From positions 1 through 64,000 of the forward strand of contig CAUYUJ010004019.1 in the NCBI GenBank assembly GCA_963575745.1: DNA of 64,000 nucleotides. Direction: 5' to 3'. The position numbers and the translations under genes were made by a program. The notes beneath the pieces were generated by a model. It searched no databases and had not been told where the DNA came from. It worked only from the letters and a program-made list of their open reading frames with translations. Below are positions 10,579 through 20,900 of the stretch, piece after piece. Source of the stretch: Prorocentrum cordatum. Taxonomy: Eukaryota > Sar > Dinophyceae > Prorocentrales > Prorocentraceae. Position 1 is the first letter of the stretch, and each line of letters starts with the position of its first letter.

Positions 10579-12155
10579 TTAGCCCTGCATCTCGGTGACC
10601 TTCGTCGCCGCGCTCTTCGCGTGCTCGTCGCCCGCCTTCCGCCGCTCGTCGCGCTGCTTGGCGCGCAACTCGCACTCCTCCTCGAAGTTCTCGATGGCCT
10701 CATCCTTATCACCCTCCGCCGCTTCCAGCTTAGTAATCCCATTATTCGCGAGATCGTCCACGAGGATGGCGATCGATTCGGCGTCATCCTGGTAGGAGTT
10801 CAACGCGTCGCAAACCTTGTCGAGGCCCTTGGAAGCCTCTGCGTACTTGCCCACGTCGGGGCCACCGAGGATCTTGGCCCTGGCAGAGAACTGCCTTTGC
10901 ATAACGGTCAGGCTCTTCAGCGGCCTGTCGACCTTCCTGCAGGAGGCCCTCAAGGTCTTGGCCGCATGCTTGGCGGTTTTGAGCGCTTCGCGCTTCGGTG
11001 CCGGCGCGCCCCTGCTTGACCTCGTCGCCCCCGCGCGCGCCCAAGGGGAATTCGAGCCGCCCGCTCTGGTTGGCCTCCGGATGGCTCTGGATGGCGCGGC
11101 TCTTCAATTGCGTGGCGTGCCTGCCCGTGATGGCCCTGCAGGTGCCCAGGAAGGTGGCCCCGCCCCCGCCCCTCGATCCTGCCCTCCGATATCGTCTTCC
11201 CTCCCTCGTCCCCTCTGTCTCCCTCCTTCTTAAGAATTCGGGCCACTCGACGGTCCCGTAGCCGAGGGGCCCCTGGGCGGGGAGGGCGAGGGGGCGGGGG
11301 CGGGGCCACCTTCCTGATCTTCCCCTGGACGACCACTCAGAAGCACCGAGACATCAGCCAGTTCGATTCGTCGATCTTGGGCGGGTGGGACTCCAGCGTG
11401 CCTGAAGCCACCTGGTTGCGGTGCACCTGCTCGGTCACGAAGGCCCGCGCTTCTTCGCGGGTGTCAAAGTCACTGAGGTTCAAGCCGAGAAGCTGCAGCA
11501 CCTGCCCAGGGCCGCGCCAATTCTCGTTCCAGCCGACCGAAGTGGCGTCGTCCTTGCTGCGCGTCTCCATCCAGTCGTCGACCCACTTCATGCTGCCGCG
11601 GGTCTTGTTCCCCTTGCAGCGTTCCACCATCGACCCCTTCTCCTCCCAGCCCAGCCGGTGGTGCATCTCCAGCGCGGCCGCTGCCTTCGCCGCCTTCAAG
11701 GTCCTTGCCAGCCTCCTGCTGACGCACGCCAGTCATCATCTCGTTCGTCGCCACCTGGTCGCGGGCGCCTTCGGGGGCGCGCTTGCGAGGGCTGCCTGCC
11801 TTGAGCTTGACCTCCCCGGCGGCCCCCGCCTGGCCCTCCGCGTCGGCCTCCGCCGCGGCCTCGTCGGCCTCCGACGCGGGGGGCGCGGCCGCGGGCGAGC
11901 TCTCGGCCACGGCAGGGGGGGCGGCTCCGCTTGGCTCTTCGCCGCCCTCGGCTTGCGATCGCCCTCGGGGCTGTCCGCGTCGCCGGCCGCGGCGCTGCCC
12001 GCGGCGCCGCCCGCAGCGGCGGGCCGCTTCTTCGGCGCCATGCCGACCATCCAGCCGAGCGCGAGAGCACCCAAGAGGGGCACGGCCGCCACGGCACGGG
12101 CCGGGCGGGGCCAGTCGCGTCGGATGCTTCGGGCAGAGAAGCTGCGCGGACGCAA
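10579..12155 (-). pseudogene. Unrecognised broken minus-strand gene
   Basis: Successive minus-strand pieces look like one protein interrupted by frameshifts. An N-terminus MAPKKRPAAAGG (from about 12042) and Ala/Glu-rich linker lead into a charged segment with Trp-rich motifs (KWVDDWMETR, VGWNENWRG) that stops at 11337. A further piece (about 11150-10950) includes TGRHATQLKSR and EFPLGARGG. After another shift comes a 125-codon helical, acidic tail (10953-10579) with KYAEASKGLDKVCDALN and ENFEEECELRAKQ ending TEMQG. The Lys/Glu-rich tail is probably coiled coil. No known domain is identified. It lies directly downstream, in the same direction, of the transposase-like gene ending at 12250, so it may belong to the same element. 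Confidence 0.35.
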
Positions 12156-12249
12156 ATCAAGTCCTGGCCCGCCCCCCTCCCCCCACGCGTCTCCCCTGCC
12201 CGCCGACCACCGAGCCCCCCCACCCCCCCACGTCGCACAAGTTCTTACC

Positions 12250-13680
12250 CTACCTCATTCGGATAATGGGCCGCGTGCCGAACTTGCGGATCACTCCGCG
12301 GCTGGCGCCAGAAACGGTCACAGCGCCGCCTCGGCCGCGCCCCGCGTGGGAGACGCCGCCGACGAAGTCTTCGCCCCTATAACGCCAGACGCTTCTGGGC
12401 TCGCCGCCTTCGGCGGCCGCCTCGAGCCAGGCATGCGCTTGGGGCTTCGCTCGCCAGCGCGTGGGCTTCGACCTCGCCAGGCTCGTGTAAAAGAGAGCGA
12501 ACTTGGGCGCGTTCGCAACCGGTGTGCCTGGTCCGTTCACGGACGGGGCACTGAGGGCCTTGTAGCACTCGTTGAGGTGGTGCACCCCGTTGCACACAGC
12601 CTGATCCAGCGGGCCATCAAGATCGCAGAGCTCCTCCGCCATCTCCAGGGTGAACGGGGCCATCGCGCGGCACAGGGCGCCTTGCATCTTCAGCTTGGGC
12701 GCTTTCGGGTCCCGCTTGATGACGCGCGCGCCCAGGCGCCGCAGCCTGTCCCTCGCGTCATTCGCTTCGTAGCACTCGTGGAGCTTATCGTGCAGCTCGG
12801 AGACCCTCCTCGTCACCGTCGAGCCCGCCACCTTCGTCTGCAGGCGCCGCAGCGCCCCCCCTTGGAAGTCTGCCGAGACACCCGTGAATGTCTGCGGCAT
12901 GGGGCCAATCGATCCTGATGGCGCGCATGCTCGCGCACGGCGCCTGGAACAGGGGTTTCACCCTGCAGCCGCTGCGCATGATGCAGCCGATGACGTCGCC
13001 CCTCGATTTCCGATCCTGCCGCCAGGGCGCTGAAAAGCCCACCTGATCTGCGATCTCCATTGGTTTCACCCAGCACCGAAAACAACGGCCCGCCTTCTCG
13101 TCCCAGCGGGGCAATTCTAATAATTCTTTGAACATTTTCCCATCTCCGCGCATTTGCGCCGGCGCCGCCTTGCAAGGGGGCGCCTGCCCCACCATGCGCT
13201 TCCTCTTCGCGTCACTGCCCAGCCACGCCTTGTTGTCACGACGCGATGGCGGGTGTTTCCCCTGGCCCAACCACTGGAAACTCCGGGCGGTGACTTCGCA
13301 GATGTCATCCATCGCGCGCTCGCCGATCTGGTGCTTCAACAAGGCAGCCAAAGGTGCACGCAAGTTCCTCCTCTCGCCCGACTGACCTGGCAGCCTAATA
13401 ATGAAGACCTCGAGGCCCACTGTGCGATCCCAATTGGCAGGGGCGCAGCCCTGCCACAATCCGCCGGAATAGCTCCCCCATCCATCTGCCGCTCGACGGA
13501 TTGCACGTTGCTCGAGGCTGACCTGGTCGAGCCCCCTGCGATCCGCGATGACCTCTGCGCTCCCAAAGCGATGCAGCGTGCGCAGCAGCTCGCGCGGCAA
13601 CCAGAAGGACATCCAATAATTCGTCTCCCCAAGCTGACCTCTCCTTTTCCTCGCTCGGATTTGCGCTCGGTATTCTGGCG
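12250..13680 (-). pseudogene. Transposase-like gene of a multi-copy dinoflagellate family
   Basis: On the minus strand an open frame continues from RRGQLGETNYW into MSFWLPRELLRTLHRFGS (ATG at 13612). It then reads NWDRTVGLEVFIIRLPG, MDDICEVTARSFQWLG, a Cys pair CFRCW, SAPWRQDRKSRGD and RIDWPHA, where a single frameshift near 12900 breaks it. The other frame (12900-12250) resumes with SELHDKLHECYEANDARD, APFTLEMAEELC, LNECYKALS, then AWLEAAAEGG, WRYRGEDFVGGV and ends at 12250. I recall many dinoflagellate proteins with this order (WLPRELL, WDRT, RIDWLHAVDQG, WKVKPKLH, YRDEDFGG), which behave like a DDE-type mobile-element protein, but I cannot assign a named superfamily. The consensus Lys-His before the last block is altered here. 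One shift in about 450 codons suggests recent inactivation or a sequencing error. Confidence 0.55.
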
Positions 13681-14072
13681 GCCACGCCGTGCGCTCAGTG
13701 AATAAAACTCTGATTGGCCGACTTGCATTTGTGAAGGTGGCCCCAGCGCTTTTTTTGTTCGCTGCTGCGGTGGGCGAGCTGCAAGCCCGCGGCGCCCCCT
13801 GCTTCGGCGTCTCTCAAAAGTTCCGAACCTCTCCTGCCGCTGACGACGTTACTTGTGAGGAGATTTCCCACGTTGCTCCTCAATCTCTCACGTGTCGGCC
13901 CTGGGCTGGGATCGTAGGTTTTGGCGCGCTTGGGCGACGTAGGACGTCCGGGAAACAATATCTATCGTTGTGTCTGAGCCTAAACGCGTACGGAACGCGC
14001 GCGGTGCACGACCTCCTCGCGGGTTCTCGCGACAATGACCCGCGCGCGGAGGGGGGGATAGGGCGAGGCGGC

Positions 14073-14093
14073 GGGGGCCCCTCAGCCGAGGGG
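14073..14093. repeat. GGGGCCCC/CCGAGGGG hairpin, dispersed copy
   Basis: GGGGGCCCCTCAGCCGAGGGG. This is one of at least five copies of a short inverted repeat found at 9373-9396, 9677-9700, 11259-11275, here and 14558-14582. Confidence 0.7.
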
Positions 14094-14160
14094 TATCCGA
14101 CGGGGGGCGACGCAGGAGAACGAGGGGGGAAAGGACGACCTCCTGCGGCAACCACTGTAA

Positions 14161-14492
14161 TCAACAACTCCGGACCGACGCGCGCACTTCGCGAAGCGGG
14201 CGGACGCGCTCTCGCATCGTCTTCTGGCGCTGGCGCAAGTCCTCCCACGCCTTCTCGCGCAGGCAGTCCTTGCGCGCGCGATGGTAGAGTGATCCCCGAT
14301 GCGGTGGCATGCTTTGGAGAGGTGGTACACCGTCTTCGAAGTAGGGGTCATGAACGCGCTTCGGGGTGGCAGCACCTCGGCCACCTCGGGCTGCTCGGGC
14401 GGCGGCTTCACCGCGGGCGCCCCCGCGCCGCGACATTCCCCCACCGACATGCCCACTGCGAAATCCACGACAAGAGCCAATGTGATAAGCAA
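14161..14492 (-). CDS. Small membrane-anchored fragment, frameshifted
   Basis: A minus-strand frame begins MLITLALVVDFAVGMSVGE, a single hydrophobic segment. It runs through SKTVYHLSKACHRIGDHST and, after a one-base shift near 14300, through KDCLREKAWEDLRQRQ. The Tyr-His-x4-Cys-His arrangement resembles the short Cys/His tails I associate with dinoflagellate retroelement polyproteins, but this is weak. Function unknown. Confidence 0.25.
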
Positions 14493-14557
14493 CTCTGCGA
14501 CCGCGCCGCCGCGCCCCCTGAGGTTTGGAACCGACAGGAATGGGGGGGGGGGGGCGC

Positions 14558-14582
14558 GGGGCCCCTTAGCCGAGGGGCCCCC
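14558..14582. repeat. GGGGCCCC/CCGAGGGG hairpin, best copy
   Basis: GGGGCCCCTTAGCCGAGGGG followed by CCCCC can fold as a nine-pair stem with a short AGCCG-type loop. It lies just before a G/GGA-rich tract that borders the first Copia element. Confidence 0.75.
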
Positions 14583-14708
14583 GAGCTAGGACGGAATGGA
14601 GGAGGAGGAGGAACGATGGGGGGCGGACGGGGGGGGGGAAGAGGGAAGAGGGGGGAGAGAGACGGAGGGAAGGGGGGGGGTGAGGACGAAGCAAGGGGGG
14701 GGGGAAAC
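14583..14708. repeat. GGA/poly-G tract at Copia insertion site
   Basis: Purine-rich sequence (GGAGGAGG, G runs, GGGAAGAGG) ends at GAAAC (14704-14708), the candidate target-site duplication of the Copia element. Confidence 0.8.
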
Positions 14709-15487
14709 CTTGAAAGGGCTCTGCTGTCCTCAGGCGCCATCTTCACTGATTTCTGACTCTGGGTCGACCTCCGGAGCCCCGGCCACGGCCCTGAGATAGG
14801 CCGCGAGTTCGTCCCGGGAGGCTGGGAGCAGCAAGAGCGGGCCCCACTGGGGCCGCGGTGCCACGCCGAGGACGACCCTCAGGAGGTAGTCGGCCGTCTC
14901 AGCCAACCGCAACTCCCAAGATGAGATTATCGTGGCCAGGCTGCGGCCACCGCGCCTGGTGCGGCCACCCCGGGCCACCATGCAAGGATGAAGGGGGGGT
15001 GGTTTTCCTCCGACGCGCCCTTGAGCCTTGAGCCAAGATGGAAAAAGGTTGGGGCCAATCCGCATGCAGGCGCAATGTCGCACCGCATTTGGATTGGCCC
15101 CCTCCCAGGTTCATGCAGGCGTAGGGTCGCACCGCATTCCCCTGAGAGGTGCAAGCACGAGCATGCTCTTCCTGCTGCTGGTGACGTCTACCCGGCCTAC
15201 GCCTAAAATAGGTTCAGCACTTGTGTCGCATAGCAGGTGTGTATCCGTGATTTGCCTAATGCAGGGAGCAAGCTGCTTTGACAGTTTTAACGCCGACTGC
15301 GCCGCACGCGGCCAAGGGAAACAAACGCAACGTGCTATCACCCGAAGCTGGCTCGACGCAAGCTGTGGGAACCCCAACCCGGGGCACAGGCAACAACACT
15401 TGGACCAAATTTCCCAGCCCCTGTTTTGAATGCGAATTCGGGCACGCACGCTGCTGATGATGCTCGTGCTACGCTCCCTGACCCACG
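14709..15487 (-). repeat. Copia 3' LTR
   Basis: 779 bp. It holds an internal direct repeat of about 50 bp (around 15061-15145, with CATGCAGGCG and GTCGCACCGCATT in each copy) and the spliced-leader-like segment at 15020-15041. Just inside the ends, the minus strand reads TGGGTCAGG...CCCTTTCA, giving the usual TG...CA form two to three bases in from the duplicated boundary. Confidence 0.9.
15020..15041 (-). promoter_or_regulatory. Spliced-leader relic in 3' LTR
   Basis: On the minus strand the sequence reads CCATCTTGGCTCAAG followed by GCTCAAG. The dinoflagellate spliced leader ends CCATTTTGGCTCAAG, so 14 of 15 bases match, and the extra GCTCAAG repeats its last seven bases. The orientation is that of the element's transcript. 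An identical copy is in the other LTR. Confidence 0.6.
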
Positions 15488-15499
15488 CTCCTCCTCTTC
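15488..15499 (-). other. Copia polypurine tract
   Basis: GAAGAGGAGGAG on the minus strand sits immediately upstream of the 3' LTR, where plus-strand DNA synthesis would be primed. Confidence 0.7.
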
Positions 15500-15693
15500 G
15501 GCAGGGCCCAGCAGCCCGTCCGAAACTTCGCGAGTTCATCGACTCGCTGGGCCATGGGAGCGCTGGCATCGAAAAAACGGAAAGAATCAAAAGGCAATCT
15601 CAGAGTCGACGCCGCTGCACAGCAGAGGCCCCCGTTGTCACTGATGGAGGGCGTACTCGACGAACGACGCAACAACGATGCCTGTGGCAATAT

Positions 15694-17950
15694 TTACAAC
15701 ACCCGGAGGCCGAAGTGGTCCCTGATCCGGGCCATGGCGGGCACCGAGAAGACCTTCGTGAGGCCATCTGCCCGCTGCTCGTTCGACCCGACGTGGTCGA
15801 GCAAGAGGGTCTCGCTCTCCACCCTGCTGCGGAGGGCCGACGCCCTGTTGGAGAGTGCACGCGTCCTCCAGCTGCCTTGGCCCCGGGCCAAGCACAGCGA
15901 CGCAACGTTGTCGCCCCACATCCTGGGGAGCGGCACCTGCACCATCATGCTCGCGAGGCTCGCCTCCGCGCCCTCCAGCATGACCGAGCCCATCGCCAGG
16001 GCCGTAATTTCAGCCTCCGCCGTAGATCTCGCCACCTGCGCCTGTTTGACGGATCGCCAGTCGATGAGGCACTCCCCCAGGTACACTGCGACGCCGGTCT
16101 GGAAGTACTCAGTTTCGAAGCTGGCGTCGGCGAAGGCGTGCAGCTCGAGCCCGTTCCCGTCGCCGCGCACCGCCTGGAAGAACAGCCCATGGCGGCGCGT
16201 GCCCAGGAGGTACCGCATGATGCGCTTGCCAAGGCGCAGCGCCCACTGAGGTGCTATAGTCGCACGCGCTGACATCCGGCTGACAGCGAAGGCGATGTCA
16301 GGGCGGGCGCGGCCCAACAGCCACAGCAGCCCGCCGCCCAGCTTCTGGGCGAGGCGCACGTCGCAGAGCTCGGGCTCTGCGCCCAGCTCCTCCCCCAGCG
16401 GCTCGATGGAGATGGTGCCGCACGCATTGGCATTCGTCATCTGCCACCCAGCCAGGATATCCTCCAGGTAGGCGGCCTGATGGGCCACGAACGCCCCGTC
16501 GGCCCTCGCCCCCACCTCAAGCCCAAGGTATCGGATCGTGCCAGGGTGCGCACGGTCGATGAGCGATTGGACCGAGCACGTCCATGTCGCCGTCATCACC
16601 GCCTCCACTGCCATAATCGCCCCGGGCGCGCCGGCGAGCAAGAAGTCGTCCACGTAGACCAGCGCCAGGCCCAGCGACTTCTGCTCGCTCTCGGTCTTCG
16701 TCGGCACGTCCTCCACGATGTTCCAGACGCAGGCGTCGCAGCGAGATTGGACCAAGCTGCACTGCGCGCCGTTGACCTCGAACATCATCGCCCGCATCTG
16801 CCTGTCCCGCTTCAAGCCCCAGGCTCTGGGGGCGATGCGGAGGCCGTAGATGCCCTTCTTGGCCCTCCAGACCTCGTCGCGCCCAACGAGCCAATACGAG
16901 GAGAGGATCCCCGGCGGGCGCGCCAAGACCTCCCCAGCCTCCTCCGGGAGAGGCGCATTCAGAAAGGCCGTGGACACGTCCAACGCCTTTAGCGCCCAGC
17001 CGCAGGAGCTCGCGATGGCGAGAGCGGCTCTGGCGCTGAGGATCTCCACGTTGCTCGTGAAGACGACCTCACCCGGCACCTGCTTCTGGAAGTTGCCGCA
17101 AACAACCCCGCGGAACTTCTTGCGCCCCCGCTGCGCCAGATCCGAAGCATCTGGCGCCTTGATGCCAGCAACCCCCTTCATAGGGAGCAAGTCTTTGGTT
17201 CGTACCTGCATCTTCTCACTCTCGGTGAGGGCTTCGAAGACCTCCTTCTCTGCGAAGGAGGCGAGCTCGGCCTCCATGGCCAGCTTCCGCTCGTCACGCT
17301 CGGTGCCGATAGCATTCCGCAGCTCGGTCATCGAGACTGGCTGCACGCCACTGTCCTTGATGATCTCGACGAAATCCGGCGCGCCGCCCGAGTCGGAGTC
17401 GGCGGCGGCAGCAGCGGCAGCTGAGTCAGAGGATGCAGCAAGGGCCCGGGGGGATCCAGGCGAGAAATGCGCGACCTCCGCCGCCGCCCCTCCTCCTGCT
17501 CCTCCTGGCGCCTGCTTGCTACGAAGCCGCAGCCTCCGATGGTCATGAGGCCGGTCGGTCGACGGGCCCTGGCGGCACCTGTGGTCGCACGTGTGCCCAC
17601 GATGTGCTCCCAGGCAGGCGGGGCACGTGATCTCCCTCGGCGCCTCGTCCAGGATGCGGAGGGGGTTCAGGTCCTCAGACTCCTCCTGGTTGCCCTGCTC
17701 CTCCTCCTCCTCCTGGATGTTATGCTGTTCCTCGTGGCTGTCCTGCTGCTCCTGGTCGCGCTCCTCCTCCTCCTGGTCGCCCTGCTCGTTGACCTCCTGC
17801 CGGGCTCCACCTCCAGGCGCGACGTCGACGACGAAGCTCGACGAGGTCTCGAACTCCCACCTCTCGAGGCCGTTCTGGGCAACCTTGTGGCCAACCAGGG
17901 GCGCCCCGGACACGAATCGCAGATGCCGAAAAACCGCCGGGGCACAGCCC
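15694..17950 (-). CDS. Copia pol: reverse transcriptase and RNase H
   Basis: An open frame runs to a stop at 15694. It is open from 18084, but homology starts at about 17950, where it takes over from the upstream frame. A Glu/Gln-rich linker (EEEERDQEQQ) with a Cys pair (ITCPACLG) precedes the RT. RT landmarks are KFRGVVCGNF, ALDVSTAFLNAPL (first catalytic Asp), KKGIYGLRIAPRAW and LALVYVDDFLL (YVDD at about 16641-16660). RNase H follows with LHAFADASFETEY (Asp), DWRSVKQAQVARSTAEAE (Glu) and a C-terminal ADGLTKVFS. All catalytic acids expected for Copia RT/RH are visible. The product would be made as part of the gag-pol polyprotein and act in the cytoplasmic particle to copy element RNA. Confidence 0.93.
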
Positions 17951-20900
17951 GTGGCGCGAACGCAAACTGCGGCACCTGCTTGATCCTGCAGGTGATAGGC
18001 TGCCCAAAAATCGGACACCCAATCGGCTTCCCTTGAGCCTCGCGCCGTTGGAGAGCTGCTGCGTGCACGACCGAAGCCGGCCACAGCTGCTCGCGGTCTG
18101 CCGCGTCCATCGTCATGAGCATGGCTCTGCCCCTCTGCTTGATGATGCCGATGCCCCTCTCCGCGCGGGGGTTGTTATTGGCCTCGTGCCCCGGGGTCGA
18201 TGTGACTACGATCCCCTGGGTGGCGAGCGCTGCGCTCACCTTCGGGCCCGAGAGCTCCCGCGCCTGGTCAGCGTGGACGCGGTAGACCACGCGCGCCTGG
18301 AACTCGAGCTCCACCTGCGCGATCATCAGGCGCAGGGCCGCAAGCACCTCCACCGTGTGCTTGCCAGCGAGGGGAATGACGTAGTACCACGTCTGCACGC
18401 CCTCCTCCTCGACGGGCCCGTCAGCCGGCACTGCGGCCACCGCCGGCAGCGCCGAAGCCAGCGGCTGCCCGGCCGCCGCAGCGGCAGCCTGCCTCCCCTG
18501 ATCTGCGGGCCTCTCACCCGCGCCTGCGGCTGCAAGCGGCGGCACCCCCGCCGCATCGCGCGCGTGCTGCTCGGCCCCAGCGGCGGCAGCCCGTTCAGAA
18601 ACAGTCATTACCGCGTAGGCGCCGAGGACGAAGTACCGCGCCCTCTTGGGACGGTCCTCCGGCAGTGCTCCTGGCCAGAGCCCTGCAGGATGGGGGCCAG
18701 ATATGTCCACGGACAGCTGGCCTCCCGGCCGCGTCCGCGCATCCAGCCGCCAGCGCGCCCTCGTGCGACCTGCCGCCAGGCGGCATTCGTAGCAATCGGG
18801 GCGGAAGGAAGGGTGTCCGCGCCTCTTATGCTCCTCCAAGCTGAGGCGCTGCACAGCGGCGACGACGACGTCGAAGTGCGCCGCCAGCATCCTAGCGCCG
18901 GCTCGCGCGCGCAGCTGCTGCCTCATCGCGCGGAGGCGCTGGGCGTCGTCCTCGTAGATGTACGCCGTGGCACCCTCGAGCTCCAGCTCGATCGCATCCT
19001 GGCCTGGCAGCAGCACGCGGGCTCGATCCCGACCCCACTGAAGATCGAGGCTGAGTTCGGCGACGTACGCGCCGATCGGGAACAGGGCCTGCAACTCCGT
19101 GGGGGAATGGACATACACCACCTCGTCCGCCCCCATCAGCACGCCAGCTTGCTGACCGGTCGCGTGCGCGAGGTCGACGCGCTGGCAAGGCACGGGCGGA
19201 CGCTGGTTAGGCCACAGGTGCTGCAACTCATGCGTGGCCCCGGTGTCAGCCAGCAGTCGGCGACGGCCTGAGCCTCCAGGGGGCGCGCGAGCCGCGCGCA
19301 GATCCACCTGGAGCGTTCGAAAGGCAGGCTGCTGCTGCTGCTGCGGGGGAGGAGCCGCAGCCTGGGCCTGAGCTGAGGCTGCACTCGAACCCGGGGTCCC
19401 CGATGGCTGGCCCCAGCCATCCTGCCAGGCAGGGCCGGCAGCAGCGGCGGCGGCCGAAATCGGGAAGAGGCCTGCCGCCACGGCATCCCTGACCACCTGC
19501 TGCAGCGCCTCGGCGGTCATTGCAGCCGCGGGCGCAACTGCGGCAGCCGATGCTGCCGACGCAACTCCAGCGGCAGCGGCTGCTGGGGGCTTCGGCCGCG
19601 GGCACGCTGCCTTATCATGGTCCTCGGCCCCGCAGTTGAAGCACTTGCCCTCGCTCACCTCGAGCTTCCTGCGGTGGCGAGTGCAAGTCGCGCCGAACTT
19701 GCAGCAGGCCTTGCTGTCGAAGAACCGGCACGTTTCCTTGCCTCCTGTCGCCGCCTTGGCAGCGGGTTTAGCCTTCGCCTTCGCCTTCGCCTTGGCGCGG
19801 GCGTCGGGATTGCCGCCCTTGGCGTCGGGCTTGCCTTGCTTGCCCCCGCCCTTGGCCTCCTTCGCCTCCCGCGTCGCTGCCAACGCCTTCACGCCCTTCC
19901 CCTGGGGCGCGTCGCAGAGCTCACGAGCCTCGGCGGCGAGGCACCGCCAGAACTCCTCCACCTGCTGCTGCGAACACTGGCTGGCGCCCGAGATGCCGCG
20001 CTGCATCTCCCACGCGAACATCCTGTACTGGAAATTCGCGTCGGCCTCGGCCATGCCTTTGACGATGCCTCGCAACGTCGCCAGCTGCGTGACCGGATCC
20101 GGCGCAGCCATGCACAGACGCTGCAATCGAGTGAGCGAGAACTTCCAAGAGTTCAGCTCCTGGTAGCAAAGCGCCAGGGCGGCGGCCTTGTTATCGCGCC
20201 GCTCCACCTCCCTCAGCACTAGCTTCCCGTCGCGAAGAGTGCCGGGGCCGGCCTCCACCATGATGCCGAAGAGGAGCTCGGTCACCGAAGTCTGTCGGGT
20301 GGCCAGCGCGCCGCTCTGCACCTGCTCGGGAACCGAGTCCAACAGCAGCGGGCGCAAGCGCAGCTCAATGCTGAGGCTCTGGCGGTCGGCTCCGAACCAC
20401 TCGGCGTTCGGCTTCACGAGCGGGCGCTCGAGCGGGCCCCGGCTGAGGTAGTACTCATGCGCCTCCCTCGCCGCGCGCTCCCACCGCTGCCAGAACAAAT
20501 CGATGGAGGGATGCCACGCCCCGATCCTCATGGCAGCTCGCTGCACCCACTCCTCGAAGGCGTGCGCCTTGTTCACACCGGCGACGAACGCCAGCTTCGG
20601 CACGTCGCCGTCTTTCAGTTTCGCCAACACCGTCTCCAAGCCAAACGCGGCTCCTCGGTGCTGCTCGTCGGCCCCTGCCGATGCCGAGCCGGCAGGCGGA
20701 GGCGGCGGGGGCGGGCCGCCTGCTGCAGGCATCCATCCGCCACGCCCTGGATCACCGCCAAAACCACCTGCACCTCCGGGAGGTCCTCCGAAACCTCCTC
20801 CATCGCCACCACCTCCGTGTCCTCCTGGCGGTCCGCCTGGAGGCCCGCCTGGCCATCCATTGGGCCCCCGGCCGATCGGAGGCAGCCCAGGCGGCAGTCC

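Noticed and set aside
11377-12918. 513-codon plus-strand frame
   Set aside because: It overlaps two minus-strand pieces with protein-like motifs (KWVDDWMETR, LNECYKALS); the plus translation is Arg/Ala/Pro-rich and motif-free.
13689-14756. 355-codon plus-strand frame
   Set aside because: Gly/Arg-rich translation across hairpin repeats and a GGA tract, running into the Copia LTR.
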